Source of the DNA: Ruminiclostridium cellobioparum DSM 1351 = ATCC 15832
GTDB lineage: Bacteria; Bacillota; Clostridia; Acetivibrionales; DSM-1351
Length of the DNA stretch: 63,706 nucleotides
NCBI RefSeq assembly: GCF_000621505.1
Contig: NZ_JHYD01000041.1
Location: 1 to 63,706, forward strand
Direction: 5' to 3'
Each line of letters opens with the position of its first letter. Position 1 is the first letter of the stretch. The notes below the pieces were generated by a model. The model did no database searches. It worked only from the letters and a program-made list of their open reading frames with translations, and had not been told where the DNA came from. Position numbers and translations under genes: made by a program. Below, one piece after another: positions 8,025 through 17,760 of this stretch.

Positions 8025-8567
8025 ATGACAAACAGAAAACTAATTCTATATATTGCCGTGAGCTTGGATGGATTCATTGCAGATGAGGGTGAATCACTTG
8101 AATGGCTGTTGAAAACAGAAGGTGAAGGGGATAATGGTTATGGCGGGTTTTACGAGACAATTGACACCGTCCTTTTAGGCAGACGGACATATGATTGGAT
8201 TATGAGACATGAAAATGGAAACTTTCCTTACAAGGGTAAAAAATGTTATGTTTTTTCAAAAAGTCTGAAGGGAAAAAATGAGTATGTCGAGTTTACGGAT
8301 GAGGAAATACCGGCCTTGGTGAAAAACCTTAAAGGACAGGAAGGCGGGGATATCTGGATTGTTGGCGGAGGGGAGCTTCTTTACTGCTTCATAAAGGAAA
8401 GATTGGTAGACAGATTTATTATAACTGTTGCCCCGGCACTGATTGGCAGAGGAATTCCGTTATTCAAGGAAAACGATATTGAAATGGATCTGGAGCTCAA
8501 GAGTGTAAGACGGTTTAATCAATTTGCAGAACTTCAATATGATTATAAAGGCAGGCCTGTGCTTTAA
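8025..8567 (+). CDS. Dihydrofolate reductase/RibD C-terminal-type reductase
   Basis: A 180-residue NADPH-binding reductase of the RibD-C/DHFR-like family. Motifs: AVSLDGFIAD near residue 10, VLLGRRTYDWIM near 50, and IWIVGGGELL with LIGRGIPLF in the C-terminal half. Many stand-alone members have unknown substrates, so neither folate nor riboflavin synthesis can be claimed. ATG 8025 follows GGGAGAGG; the longer frame from 7962 lacks a ribosome site. It is a single gene between the catabolic cluster and a gene remnant. Confidence 0.75.
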   Translation: MTNRKLILYIAVSLDGFIADEGESLEWLLKTEGEGDNGYGGFYETIDTVLLGRRTYDWIMRHENGNFPYKGKKCYVFSKSLKGKNEYVEFTDEEIPALVKNLKGQEGGDIWIVGGGELLYCFIKERLVDRFIITVAPALIGRGIPLFKENDIEMDLELKSVRRFNQFAELQYDYKGRPVL

Positions 8568-8591
8568 TACAATAAAACTTAAAGAAACTAA

Positions 8592-8813
8592 TGTTCAGCT
8601 GATTCCGGCATTAAAAGCAGAAATTTACAGGAAAAGAAACTTGAGGAAGAACTTAAAGGCGGTGTGGATTCTTTTTTTGAAAAAGGGCAGAATGGTATTT
8701 CAAAAAATCTGTTTGTGACCGAAAAGGAAGGCAAAAAATACGTTGTCCAATTCACCAGGGATGAGGTGGGTAGAATTACCGGAAAAGTAATACTGATACA
8801 AAAAGATAATTAG
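8592..8813 (+). pseudogene. C-terminal remnant of an unknown gene
   Basis: A 73-codon open stretch with protein-like composition (ending TGKVILIQKDN then TAG) has an in-frame stop directly before it. It has no ATG and no ribosome site. It reads as the tail of a decayed gene whose 5' part is lost. A GTG near 8657 could in principle start a short peptide, but nothing supports it. The reading frame that overlaps the 3' end of the reductase gene is less protein-like. Confidence 0.4.
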
Positions 8814-8823
8814 TTAATTTCTG

Positions 8824-8870
8824 ACGGCCTGCGATTTTTAAACAAGTAAAAATTGCAGGCCGTTTGGCAG
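8824..8870 (+). terminator. Rho-independent-type hairpin
   Basis: ACGGCCTGC (8824-8832) pairs with GCAGGCCGT (8855-8863), with ATTTTT/AAAAAT pairing inside, followed by TT. It closes the reductase/remnant unit. The T-run is short. Confidence 0.6.
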
Positions 8871-8968
8871 CAATAAAATAAATTTCAAAGTTTAATTGCC
8901 TGATATATTTTAGTATGCTATAGTTCATTTATATTGATACTCTTAACCTGAATATATGAGGTGTAAAC

Positions 8969-10690
8969 ATGGGAAAACAGGCACTATATAATGTAAGAAC
9001 TGTGGTAAATTTGAAAGATATGTTAAATCAAAGCACTTTTCTGTATGGAAACAAGGCTGCGTTTATTGTAAATAACAGAGGGGTTAATGAGAATATCAGC
9101 TATTCCCGGTTTAAAACCGATGTTGACGCATTGGGTACTGCATTGCTGGAGCTTGGTCTCAAGGACAAATGCATAGCGGTTATTGGAGAAAACAGGTATG
9201 AATGGTGTGTGTCATATCTGGCTGTTACAAATGGAACCGGTATTGTCGTTCCAATAGACAGAGAGCTGCACGTTTCTGAAATAAATAATATTCTCGGCAG
9301 ATGTAATGCCGATGCCATCATATACTCCGGCAAGCATAACGACAGCATGAAAAAGCTTTCAACCACGGTACCGTCTGTAAAATATTTTATAAACATGGAT
9401 GAAAGCCAGGACAGTGATTTTTATTTGTCCTTTAAAAGTCTTGTTGAGAGGGGAAAAGAACTTTTAGCTTCAGGCAATCTTGATTATGTTGACTCGGAAA
9501 TAGACATGGATGCCCTGGCAGTGCTGCTGTTCACCTCCGGGACCACCGGACTTGCCAAGGGAGTGATGCTGAGTCACAGAAATATTTGTTCAAATGTGGT
9601 TTCAGTACGTTCAACCGTTCTGGTTGATACAAATGATACTTCTTTGTCCATTCTTCCCATGCATCACACCTATGAATGCACTATCGGGTTTCTGGCCTTT
9701 ATTTATTCGGGAGCCACAATATCCTTCAATGAAGGTTTAAAGCATATAGCCAGGAATTTGAAGGAAATGAAGCCTACAGTTCTTGTAGTCGTGCCCTTGA
9801 TACTGGAAAATCTCTATAAGAAGATATGGACCCAGGCTGGAAAACAAAAATTCGGCAGGTTGAAGCTCAAGCTGGCTTTAATTATAACAGCCATATTAAA
9901 TCATCTCTTCCGTATTGACATTGCCAATAGGGTATTCAAGCAGGTGCATGACAACGTAGGAGGAAGGCTGAGGCTCATATTGACCGGTGCCGCGGCAATA
10001 GACCCCTCTGTTTCCAAAGGATTCAGACGTATGGGTATAAAGGTTTTACAGGGGTATGGTCTGACCGAATGTGCTCCTCTGGTCACGGGAAACAGGGATC
10101 ATGAGTACAGGGACAGCAGTGTGGGTAAAGCCTTGCCGGGTGTGGAAGTTAAAATAAACAATCCTGATGAAAATGGTGTGGGTGAAATCCTTGTAAAAGG
10201 TGAAAATGTTATGCTGGGCTATTACAAGGATGAGGAAGAAACCGGCAGAAATCTTATTAATGGCTGGTTCCATACCGGTGATCTCGGAATGGTGGACAAG
10301 TCCGGTTATGTATATATAACCGGAAGAAGTAAAAATATCATTATTACAAATAACGGTAAAAATGTATACCCAGAGGAATTGGAAGCTTCCATAAACAAGA
10401 ATCCCTGTGTACAGGAATCCCTTGTTTCGGGTGAAATTGACCGGACAACAGGAGAAACGCATATTCATGCGCATATATTGCCAAACCTTGAATATATAAA
10501 GGAAAAGTTCAAGGGAGTAAGTCTGACGAAGGATGAACTGCTGAAGCTGTTTAATGAGATTGTAAAAAGTATAAATAAAGATCTGCCCATATACAGGCGC
10601 ATAAGGAAATTTACGCTGCGTGAAAGTGAATTTATTAAAACCACAACAAAAAAAATAAAGCGTTATTGTCCAGAAAATGTTGAGGGTTAA
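8969..10690 (+). CDS. AMP-forming acyl-CoA synthetase (long-chain fatty acid-CoA ligase-like)
   Basis: A 573-residue ANL-superfamily adenylating enzyme that activates a carboxylic acid to its acyl-AMP and then acyl-CoA. The phosphate-binding loop LLFTSGTTGLAKG is near residue 187. GYGLTECAPL is near 355, the GWFHTGDLG/YITGRSKNIII hinge near 430-452, and NGKNVYPEELE follows. The C-terminal lysine domain is shorter or diverged. ATG follows GAGGTG. It is preceded by a terminator and is monocistronic as far as I can see. Chain length specificity is unknown. Confidence 0.82.
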   Translation: MGKQALYNVRTVVNLKDMLNQSTFLYGNKAAFIVNNRGVNENISYSRFKTDVDALGTALLELGLKDKCIAVIGENRYEWCVSYLAVTNGTGIVVPIDRELHVSEINNILGRCNADAIIYSGKHNDSMKKLSTTVPSVKYFINMDESQDSDFYLSFKSLVERGKELLASGNLDYVDSEIDMDALAVLLFTSGTTGLAKGVMLSHRNICSNVVSVRSTVLVDTNDTSLSILPMHHTYECTIGFLAFIYSGATISFNEGLKHIARNLKEMKPTVLVVVPLILENLYKKIWTQAGKQKFGRLKLKLALIITAILNHLFRIDIANRVFKQVHDNVGGRLRLILTGAAAIDPSVSKGFRRMGIKVLQGYGLTECAPLVTGNRDHEYRDSSVGKALPGVEVKINNPDENGVGEILVKGENVMLGYYKDEEETGRNLINGWFHTGDLGMVDKSGYVYITGRSKNIIITNNGKNVYPEELEASINKNPCVQESLVSGEIDRTTGETHIHAHILPNLEYIKEKFKGVSLTKDELLKLFNEIVKSINKDLPIYRRIRKFTLRESEFIKTTTKKIKRYCPENVEG

Positions 10691-10913
10691 TATTTGCCGT
10701 ACTCTTTCGAAGGTGGTTAAATACTTTGGAATCTTTAATAAATGTCAGCATTTTGAAGGATTTCACAATATAACAGCCGGTAGACAGGTATTCATCGGTT
10801 GAGGTTATTCTTCTATAGATTTACAATTATAAAATGCATAAAAATTTATACATTATACAAAATTTTATTTACACACTAGTTTATGCAATTTTATATTAAA
10901 GGCCGTGATATAA

Positions 10914-12257
10914 TTGTTTTCTAAAAAAGAACTGATGCGTCTCTTCTTTCCTGCATTTGTTGAGCAGTTTCTTTCCACAGCTATAGGGGTTGTCAACACC
11001 ATGATGGTAAGCGGACTTGGAGCTTTTGCAGTATCAGCCGTGGGTATCGTGGATTCCATCAACTTTGTCGCAATGAATCTGTTTCTTTCGGTAGCAACGG
11101 GAGCGACAGTAGTAATTGCACAGCATCTGGGTGCGGGCAACCAGGAAAAGGCTTCAAATACGGCAGCGCAATCAATCGTATCGGTTTTTTTACTCTCTGC
11201 TTTGACAGGCTTGGGACTCTTTGTTTTCGGACAGCAAATCATTGGATTCATGTTCGGAGGAGCCGAACCGGTTGTAAAATCGGCGGCCTGGACATATCTG
11301 GTCTGCTCAGCAATATCATATCCCCTGTTGGGACTATTTAATGTTTTTACAGGTGTATTGCGTGCCAATAATAATTTTATTGCTTCAATGACGTCAATAG
11401 TTATTTCCAACCTTGTAAATCTCGGCGTGGGAGCCATATGTATCTTCAAGCTTGACCTGGGAGTGCTGGGCGCAGGCCTGGGCCTGATTTCGGCCAGACT
11501 TGTGGGTGCGGTGGTATTGCTCTTCCATTTGCTGGGGAGCCCCAAAATACATATCAGGTCGGCTTCCTTCAAGGTATCCTTCAACATAATGAAGCCTGTT
11601 TTATATATAGGGGTTCCTGCGGGCCTGGACAGTCTTGTGTTTAACGGAGGCAAGCTGCTGGTTCAGGCAATTGTGGCGTCCCTTGGAACGGCTTCCCTTG
11701 CGGCCAACAGTATTGCAGGTTCGCTGAATTCAATTATAAACATTCCCGGAGGTGCCGTTTCCATAGTTGCTGTCAGCATAATAGGCTACTATGCGGGAGC
11801 AGGCGACAAGCAGGAACTTAAGAAAATGATCAACAGGCTCACATTATATGCAATGATTTTACTTGGTGGGGTTTCACTGCTTTTCCTGCCATTTTCGTCC
11901 CATATCCTCAAACTTTATCAGCCTGCTGATGATGTGTTGACCATGGCACTGCACATAACCTATCTGACTCTGGCCTGCATACCTATATTCTGGCCTGCCG
12001 CCTTTATTATACCGGCTTGTCTCAGAAGTACCGGCGATGTTGTGTATGTGACTGTGGTATCAATACTGAGCATGTGGCTTGTAAGAGTTCTGCTGGGATA
12101 TCTGCTGGTGAAGTACACCAGCCTGGGAATTATGGGTATATGGATTGCCTGGTGCTTTGACTGGGTTACAAGAGGGGTGCCTTTTTACGCCAGGGTGCTC
12201 AGCCGGAAATATGAGAAATATATTCCGGCCCGGACTGACCAGACTGTAACCGAATAG
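10914..12257 (+). CDS. MATE-family efflux transporter
   Basis: A 447-residue, about 12-helix membrane protein of the multidrug and toxin extrusion family, which exports cationic compounds in exchange for Na+ or H+. Family features include PAFVEQFLSTAIGVVNTMMV at the N-terminus, the repeat-like helices of two six-helix halves, and PACLRSTGD in the C-terminal half. The start is TTG at 10914 with AAAGG 11 bases upstream. A possible TTTACA-N18-TATATT promoter lies at 10868-10897, and an imperfect GCATAAA/TTTATGC repeat lies in the same gap. Substrate unknown. Confidence 0.85.
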   Translation: MFSKKELMRLFFPAFVEQFLSTAIGVVNTMMVSGLGAFAVSAVGIVDSINFVAMNLFLSVATGATVVIAQHLGAGNQEKASNTAAQSIVSVFLLSALTGLGLFVFGQQIIGFMFGGAEPVVKSAAWTYLVCSAISYPLLGLFNVFTGVLRANNNFIASMTSIVISNLVNLGVGAICIFKLDLGVLGAGLGLISARLVGAVVLLFHLLGSPKIHIRSASFKVSFNIMKPVLYIGVPAGLDSLVFNGGKLLVQAIVASLGTASLAANSIAGSLNSIINIPGGAVSIVAVSIIGYYAGAGDKQELKKMINRLTLYAMILLGGVSLLFLPFSSHILKLYQPADDVLTMALHITYLTLACIPIFWPAAFIIPACLRSTGDVVYVTVVSILSMWLVRVLLGYLLVKYTSLGIMGIWIAWCFDWVTRGVPFYARVLSRKYEKYIPARTDQTVTE

Positions 12258-12298
12258 GCAGGAACAAAATTTTTAATATTTCTTTTAATATTTAATGA

Positions 12299-12327
12299 TT
12301 GATAAATTTCATACTATGTGGTATACT
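12299..12327 (+). promoter_or_regulatory. Sigma-A promoter of rpsB
   Basis: TTGATA at 12299-12304 and TATACT at 12322-12327, spaced by 17 bases. Transcription would start near 12334 and leave a leader of about 120 bases before rpsB. I see no defined S2-binding structure in the leader by eye. Confidence 0.75.
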
Positions 12328-12454
12328 AGCTAGCGGAAAAATACACACGCATCTTGAATTGTTAAAGTGTCGGTAAAATGATAAAATCGTCAATATTTAA
12401 GTTGTACGATAACATGGGATGCGGAGGTATTAACTTTAACGGAGGTGTTTTAAT

Positions 12455-13204
12455 ATGGCAGTTATTTCAATGAAACAACTTTTGGAGGCAGGTGTCCACT
12501 TCGGTCACCAAACAAGAAGATGGAACCCGAAGATGGCAGAATACATCTTTACAGAACGTAATGGTATTTACATCATTGACCTTCAGAAAACAGTAAAGAA
12601 AGTGGATGACGCATACTTCTTCATAAGAGAAGTGGCAATGAACGGACAGGATGTTCTCTTTGTAGGAACTAAAAAGCAGGCTCAGGATTCCATTAAGGAA
12701 GAAGCCGACAGAAGCGGACAGTTCTTTGTGAACAACAGATGGCTGGGCGGTATGCTCACCAACTTCAAAACTATTCGCAAGAGAATAGACAGATTGAACC
12801 AATTGAATGCTATGGAAGCAGACGGAACTTTTGAAGTTCTTCCCAAGAAAGAAGTTATCAAGCTTAAGAAGGAAATGGAAGATCTCGAAAAGAACCTTGG
12901 CGGAATCAAGAACATGAAGAAGATTCCGGGAGCAATGTTCGTTGTTGACCCACGCAAGGAAAGAAATGCTATCCTTGAAGCCAAAAAGCTCGGTATTCCG
13001 GTTGTAGCCATAGTTGATACAAACTGTGATCCTGATGAGGTTGATTTCGTAATTCCGGGTAATGACGATGCTATAAGAGCTGTTAAGCTCATTGCAGCAA
13101 AAATAGCCGATGCTATTATCGAAGGCCGTCAGGGTGAACAACTTTCACCTGAGGCTGTTGAAACAGTTGAAGCTGTGGAAGTTGTAGAAGCTGCTGCTGA
13201 ATAA
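12455..13204 (+). CDS. rpsB: 30S ribosomal protein S2
   Basis: A 249-residue S2 protein of the small ribosomal subunit. It has the family start [20 protein letters not shown], the [17 protein letters not shown] block and a [20 protein letters not shown] block. The C-terminus ends in a short Val/Glu/Ala-rich tail. ATG follows GGAGG. It is followed by tsf, the normal bacterial order. Its codon use is highly biased, as expected for a ribosomal protein gene. Confidence 0.97.
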   Translation: MAVISMKQLLEAGVHFGHQTRRWNPKMAEYIFTERNGIYIIDLQKTVKKVDDAYFFIREVAMNGQDVLFVGTKKQAQDSIKEEADRSGQFFVNNRWLGGMLTNFKTIRKRIDRLNQLNAMEADGTFEVLPKKEVIKLKKEMEDLEKNLGGIKNMKKIPGAMFVVDPRKERNAILEAKKLGIPVVAIVDTNCDPDEVDFVIPGNDDAIRAVKLIAAKIADAIIEGRQGEQLSPEAVETVEAVEVVEAAAE

Positions 13205-13226
13205 TTTAGTATGAAATGATATATTG

Positions 13227-13253
13227 CCGGATTGTGTTTAATACACAATCTGG
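13227..13253 (+). terminator. rpsB-tsf intergenic hairpin
   Basis: CCGGATTGTGT (13227-13237) pairs with ACACAATCTGG (13243-13253), with one G-T pair. Only a weak T-rich tail follows, so partial termination is likely, which would let S2 exceed EF-Ts. The remaining 150 bases before tsf are AT-rich and hold no other clear feature. Confidence 0.5.
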
Positions 13254-13403
13254 TAATTAGTCTTAATCGATAATGAACTTAATATTTTATTCGGGTATAT
13301 TATTCTATTACTAAATAATTAATGGCACAGGCGATAAATTATTGTTTATCCCATTTATGACATGGGGTAATTCAATTGGCCTATGTCGGAAATGGAGATA
13401 AAA

Positions 13404-14051
13404 ATGATTACTGCAGAAATGGTAAGACAGCTCCGTGAAAGAACCGGAGCCGGAATGATGGACTGCAAAAAGGCACTCACAGAAACAAACGGCGATGCCG
13501 ATAAGGCAGTTGAGTATTTGAGAGAAAAGGGTATAGCCAAAGCCGCCAGCAAAGCGGGAAGAATTGCTGCTGAGGGCTTGGTTGAATCTTATATACATGG
13601 CGGCGGAAGAATTGGTGTTCTCGTTGAAGTAAACATTGAAACCGACTTTGCTGCAAAGAATGAAGAATTCAAACAATTGGTCAAGGATATTGCAATGCAG
13701 ATAGCTGCAAGCAAACCTGAATTCGTAAGAAGAGAAGAAGTACCTGCTTCGGTATTGGAAGCTGAAAAGGAAATTTTAAGAGCACAGGCCAGGAACGAAG
13801 GAAAGCCTGAAAAAATCATTGATAAAATGGTTGAAGGCAGAATCGATAAATACTACGGTGAAAAATGTTTGATGGAACAGGCCTTCATTAAGGATCCTGA
13901 TATTACAGTCGATCAGCTGATCAAGGAAAAAATAGCTCATATTGGTGAAAATATCACTGTTAGAAGATTTGTTAGATTTGAAAGAGGCGAAGGTATAGAA
14001 AAGAAAGAAGAAAACTTCGCTGATGAAGTAATGAAACAAATAGGCGGTTAA
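13404..14051 (+). CDS. tsf: Translation elongation factor Ts
   Basis: A 215-residue EF-Ts, the guanine nucleotide exchange factor for EF-Tu. It has the N-terminal UBA-like signature [18 protein letters not shown] and the core [11 protein letters not shown]. The ATG at 13404 is chosen because GGAG lies 6-7 bases upstream and the family begins MITAEMV. The longer frame from 13383 adds seven unconserved residues. Length is normal for Clostridia. Confidence 0.96.
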   Translation: MITAEMVRQLRERTGAGMMDCKKALTETNGDADKAVEYLREKGIAKAASKAGRIAAEGLVESYIHGGGRIGVLVEVNIETDFAAKNEEFKQLVKDIAMQIAASKPEFVRREEVPASVLEAEKEILRAQARNEGKPEKIIDKMVEGRIDKYYGEKCLMEQAFIKDPDITVDQLIKEKIAHIGENITVRRFVRFERGEGIEKKEENFADEVMKQIGG

Positions 14052-14056
14052 TAATA

Positions 14057-14112
14057 AAGGGGGCTGTTGCAAAACAAAATAAACTGTTTGTTTTGTGGCA
14101 GCCCCTTTTGGA
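14057..14112 (+). terminator. Strong terminator after tsf
   Basis: A long stem pairs AGGGGGCTG and CAAAACAAA on the left with TTTGTTTTG and CAGCCCCT on the right, followed by TTTT. It separates rpsB-tsf from pyrH. Confidence 0.8.
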
Positions 14113-14185
14113 ACATATGCTTGTATGTTCCTTTTATTAGGGCCTTTTTTGGAAAAATAATATATTTATCTAACGGAGGAAAACC

Positions 14186-14893
14186 ATGTCGGAAATAAAA
14201 TATCGAAGAATAATGTTGAAGATCAGTGGAGAGGCTTTATCCGGTGAAAAAGGCAATGGAATTGATACCAACACTGTTAACGAAATATGCGACAGAATTC
14301 TTGCAGTACACAATCTGGGAGTGGAAATTGCCATCGTAGTGGGCGGAGGTAACTTCTGGAGAGGCAGAAGCGGTAAGGGCATGGACAGGACCACAGCGGA
14401 CCACATGGGGATGCTTGCAACAGTTATAAATTCACTGGGGCTCCAGGATGCACTTGAGTCGAGGGGAATTCAGGTGAGAGTCCAGACTGCCATTGAAATG
14501 AGACAGATAGCCGAACCCTATGTAAGAAGAAAGGCCGTAAGACATCTGGAAAAGAAGAGAATCGTAATATTTGCCTGCGGCATGGGTAATCCTTATTTTT
14601 CAACTGATACGGCAGCAGCTCTCAGAGCGGCTGAAATTGATGCTCAAGCCATACTTATGGCTAAAAATGTTGATGGGATATATGATTCCGATCCTTCAAA
14701 AAATCCCGATGCCGTTAAATACAACAAACTCAGCTATCAGGAATATCTCAATAAAAATCTGTGTGCCATTGATTTGACAGCAGCTTCCTTCTGTAAGGAT
14801 AACGGAATACCTACGCTTGTATTCGGATTGAATGATCCTGATAATATCATCAGGGCGGTCAAGGGTGAAGAGATTGGTACTACAATATATTGA
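14186..14893 (+). CDS. pyrH: UMP kinase
   Basis: A 235-residue bacterial UMP kinase of the amino-acid-kinase fold. It makes UDP from UMP and ATP and is usually hexameric and allosterically controlled. Motifs: [13 protein letters not shown] at the N-terminus, [11 protein letters not shown] near 54, and the [15 protein letters not shown] nucleotide block near 162. ATG follows ACGGAGGAAA. It lies in the standard rpsB-tsf-pyrH-frr order. Confidence 0.96.
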   Translation: MSEIKYRRIMLKISGEALSGEKGNGIDTNTVNEICDRILAVHNLGVEIAIVVGGGNFWRGRSGKGMDRTTADHMGMLATVINSLGLQDALESRGIQVRVQTAIEMRQIAEPYVRRKAVRHLEKKRIVIFACGMGNPYFSTDTAAALRAAEIDAQAILMAKNVDGIYDSDPSKNPDAVKYNKLSYQEYLNKNLCAIDLTAASFCKDNGIPTLVFGLNDPDNIIRAVKGEEIGTTIY

Positions 14894-15004
14894 AATCCTT
14901 TGTGATTAATTGTATTATATATAGGGAATGTATAAATTATTCCTGGGAATATTCAGGAAGATAATCTTTATTTATTGGCAACAAATTTTTTTAGGAGGAG
15001 TATT

Positions 15005-15562
15005 ATGGATAAAGAGCTTTATAAACCTATTGAAGAAAAGATGAAGAAGACCATAAATGTATTAAAGGACAATCTTGCAGGCATCCGAGCAGGAAGAGCA
15101 AATCCCCAGATACTTGATAAAATTACCATTGATTATTACGGCGCGCCAACACCTATTCAACAGGTTGCAACTGTGTCAGTACCGGAAGCAAGAGTTATTC
15201 TGATACAGCCATGGGAAGCAAAGCTCCTTAAAGATATAGAGAAGGAAATTCAAAAATCTGATATCGGCATTAATCCCAATAATGACGGAAAGATGCTCCG
15301 TCTTGTTTTCCCGGCCCTCACAGAGGAGAGGCGTAAGGAATTAACCAAATCGGTTAAAAAGGAAGGCGAAGAAGCCAAGGTTGCCATCAGAGCTATAAGA
15401 AGAGATTCCATAGAGCATATGAAGGCCAAGAAGAAGAGCAGTGAAATTACCGAGGATGATTTAAAGGATGCTGAAAAGGACATTCAAAATCTCACCGATA
15501 AATTTATTGCCGAAATAGATCGTATAGTAGAAGCAAAAGATAAGGAAATAATGGAAGTATGA
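15005..15562 (+). CDS. frr: Ribosome recycling factor
   Basis: A 185-residue RRF that splits post-termination ribosomes with EF-G. It has the coiled three-helix domain with [17 protein letters not shown], followed by [10 protein letters not shown] of the second domain. ATG at 15005 follows TTAGGAGGAGT. The longer frame from 14975 has no ribosome site. The stop overlaps the start of the next small ORF (ATGA), implying translational coupling. Confidence 0.96.
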   Translation: MDKELYKPIEEKMKKTINVLKDNLAGIRAGRANPQILDKITIDYYGAPTPIQQVATVSVPEARVILIQPWEAKLLKDIEKEIQKSDIGINPNNDGKMLRLVFPALTEERRKELTKSVKKEGEEAKVAIRAIRRDSIEHMKAKKKSSEITEDDLKDAEKDIQNLTDKFIAEIDRIVEAKDKEIMEV

Positions 15563-15750
15563 ACCGGCTAATAGGGTATACGCTTGGAGATGCCTTTAAG
15601 CTGGCCCGGGAGGAAGGCTTTGAAATCGGGGAAATTACAATTACATCTCCTCCCAAAATGGAGATTTTGGAATACGATGATTCTTTCCGGGTACTTCGTG
15701 TCAATACTTCGGAAAATAAATTGAATATTCTGGTATGCAAACCCCTCTAA
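15559..15750 (+). CDS. Small unknown protein coupled to frr
   Basis: A 63-residue ORF starting on the ATGA that ends frr, beginning [20 protein letters not shown] and ending ILVCKPL. Composition is protein-like, with an amphipathic helix and then short alternating strands, with no signal peptide or membrane helix. I do not recognise a family. Its stop codon lies inside the stem of the following terminator. The tight coupling to frr and good codon use suggest that it is real. Confidence 0.6.
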   Translation: MNRLIGYTLGDAFKLAREEGFEIGEITITSPPKMEILEYDDSFRVLRVNTSENKLNILVCKPL

Positions 15751-15766
15751 ATGAGGGGTTATTTTA
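15738..15766 (+). terminator. Terminator overlapping the small ORF stop
   Basis: AACCCCTC (15740-15747) pairs with GAGGGGTT (15753-15760) around TAAAT, followed by ATTTTA. The loop contains the TAA stop of the 63-residue ORF. Confidence 0.75.
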
Positions 15767-15869
15767 AAAGCGGCCGGGATATGGACAGAGTTTACATACA
15801 GGTATTTTAAATACTATTTGTTTTATTGTGCGTACTTTGGTACGCCTGTGTACGAAGATGGAGGTCGGT

Positions 15870-16637
15870 GTGGGTATTTGGGACAGTGTTGCCCGGTTGT
15901 TGGGACGAAAAAAAGACGTTAAGCAGGAGTTTGCTTCAATTCCGAAGCACATAGCCATTATCCCCGACGGAAACGGAAGATGGGCAAAGAAAAGGGGTCT
16001 GCCCAGAAATGTAGGTCACAGGGAAGGGTCCATGGCTTTGAAAAAGGTTGTCATATATTGTTCAGAGGCAGGCGTAAAATATCTGACGGTATACGCTTTT
16101 TCCACAGAGAACTGGAAGCGTCCCAAAAGTGAAGTGGATGCCCTCATGAGTCTGCTTGTGGAGTTCCTGCGGAATGCGGAAAAGGAACTTGACGGCAGCA
16201 ATGTAAAAATAAAGGTAATAGGAGATGTAAAAGGTCTTCCGGAAGAACTTCAGAAGGAAATTATCAGAGTGGAAAAGCTGACCGGCATTAATAACGGCCT
16301 TAATTTAAATATTTGCCTTAATTATGGAGGAAGGCTTGAACTGCTGCATGCAGTCAAGGAAATTGCAGTCAAGGTTAAATCGGGTAATTTAAAAATAGAT
16401 GAAATAGATGAAAAACAATTTGAAAGCTGCCTGTATACTGCCGGAATTCCAGAACCGGATCTGCTTATCAGAACCAGCGGTGAACAGAGGATAAGCAATT
16501 TTCTTTTATGGCAGTGTGCATATACTGAATTCTGGTTTATAAATGAATTATGGCCTGATGTGAACGGAAGCCATATTGCAGAAGCAATAAGAGCTTATGA
16601 AAAAAGAAACAGAAGATTTGGCGGACTGGAGCAATAA
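15870..16637 (+). CDS. uppS: Isoprenyl transferase (undecaprenyl diphosphate synthase)
   Basis: A 255-residue cis-prenyltransferase that builds the C55 lipid carrier for wall synthesis. Motifs: AIIPDGNGRWAKKRGLPR (diphosphate-binding Asp), YAFSTENWKRP, and RTSGEQRISNFLLWQ near the C-terminus. The GTG at 15870 is preferred because GGAGG lies 5 bases before it; ATG 15858 and the 15828 start lack such a site. It is separated from frr by a terminator, so it may have its own promoter. A plausible candidate lies in the 15.76-15.86 kb gap but is not clear. Confidence 0.93.
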   Translation: MGIWDSVARLLGRKKDVKQEFASIPKHIAIIPDGNGRWAKKRGLPRNVGHREGSMALKKVVIYCSEAGVKYLTVYAFSTENWKRPKSEVDALMSLLVEFLRNAEKELDGSNVKIKVIGDVKGLPEELQKEIIRVEKLTGINNGLNLNICLNYGGRLELLHAVKEIAVKVKSGNLKIDEIDEKQFESCLYTAGIPEPDLLIRTSGEQRISNFLLWQCAYTEFWFINELWPDVNGSHIAEAIRAYEKRNRRFGGLEQ

Positions 16638-16706
16638 CGCCGGATTTAATAACCCAAACGGTCCTGACGTATTAAAGCCGGGTGCTGTTGGAATCATGGA
16701 GGCATA

Positions 16707-17534
16707 ATGTTAAAAACAAGAGTTATCAGTGCATTGGTAGGACTTATCCTGCTCATAGCAGTTTTATATCTGGGATCTATCGTATTGGGAGTTGTAGTAA
16801 GTATAATTGCAGCAATAGGGTTGTATGAGTTTTACAATTCTGCAGCCAAGCTGAAAAATATTCATCCCATAAAGCCGGTGGGCTACCTGTCAATAATTCC
16901 GCTTTTATTGCTGGGGCTGGAGGAAACAGGTTGGTACAGACTTGATCTGGGAATTTTGACCGGAATTTCTGTTTGTGTTGTTATATTTTTAAGTATGGCT
17001 TTTATTGTTTTCGGGCATAAAAGATATAATATAATAGATGCCTGTGTAACTGCCTTTGGTATTGCCTATGTGCCTTTCCTTATGAGCTTTTTGATTCTGA
17101 TAAGGAAGATGGATTTTGGAATTCTGCTGATTTGGCTCATATTCATAGGAGCATGGGGCACCGACACCATGGCATATACCTTTGGAAGATTATTCGGGAA
17201 AAGAAAGATCGTACCCGAGATAAGTAAGAATAAGACCATGGCAGGTGCAATCGGAGGCATTCTAGGCTGTGTGGCGCTGATGTTCGTCTTCGGACTTATA
17301 TCCAGGTCCTTTTTTGGACTTGAGCTTTCCACGGCTGCACTTGTATTGCTGGGACTGTTCTGCGGTGTAATTTCCCAGATCGGTGACTGGTCGGCATCTG
17401 CTGTCAAGAGATATGTGAACGTGAAGGATTACGGCAGTATCATGCCAGGTCACGGCGGAGTTCTGGACAGGTTTGACAGTATATTGTTCGTTGCTCCGGT
17501 AGTTTATTATGTAATAGTAGTCTGTAACATCTAA
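16707..17534 (+). CDS. cdsA: Phosphatidate cytidylyltransferase
   Basis: A 275-residue membrane enzyme making CDP-diacylglycerol for phospholipid synthesis. It has about eight hydrophobic helices and the C-terminal CDS signature: SQIGDWSASAVKR, then KDYGSIMPGHGGVLDRFDSI. It follows uppS in the conserved order. Its last five codons (VVCNI) and stop lie inside the left terminal repeat of the element at 17518-17695, so the native C-terminus may have been replaced by repeat sequence. Confidence 0.93.
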   Translation: MLKTRVISALVGLILLIAVLYLGSIVLGVVVSIIAAIGLYEFYNSAAKLKNIHPIKPVGYLSIIPLLLLGLEETGWYRLDLGILTGISVCVVIFLSMAFIVFGHKRYNIIDACVTAFGIAYVPFLMSFLILIRKMDFGILLIWLIFIGAWGTDTMAYTFGRLFGKRKIVPEISKNKTMAGAIGGILGCVALMFVFGLISRSFFGLELSTAALVLLGLFCGVISQIGDWSASAVKRYVNVKDYGSIMPGHGGVLDRFDSILFVAPVVYYVIVVCNI

Positions 17535-17695
17535 ATTCATACATTGCCGACGGTTAAATTTCCCCAGAACTGCGTTGTCGAAAAGCACTGCTTCGCAGTA
17601 CTTCGTTGGAATAAAGCGATTATTCCGCCCTTCTCCGCCTTGTCCTGAAAAAATTTTCCTCGCCGGACAATATACGTTTTAGATGTTACAGACTA
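17518..17695. repeat. 178-bp inverted-repeat element (MITE-like, family C, copy 1)
   Basis: TAGTCTGTAACATCTAAA at 17518-17535 is repeated as its exact complement at 17678-17695. Inner pairs include a GCACTGCTTCGCAGTA-type hairpin and a TTCCCC/AAATTTTCC region. Related sequence occurs at 22219 and 51462. No ORF of its own. It begins inside cdsA. Confidence 0.7.
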
Positions 17696-17760
17696 CCAGT
17701 ACTTTTCTTTAAAGGCTGAAAGACCTAATATTGTTGTTCCATTGGGGATGTGGAGGTTAA

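Noticed and set aside
8524-8718. 64-residue frame overlapping the reductase 3' end
   Set aside because: Another phase of the same stretch (8592-8813) looks much more protein-like, so this frame is probably spurious.
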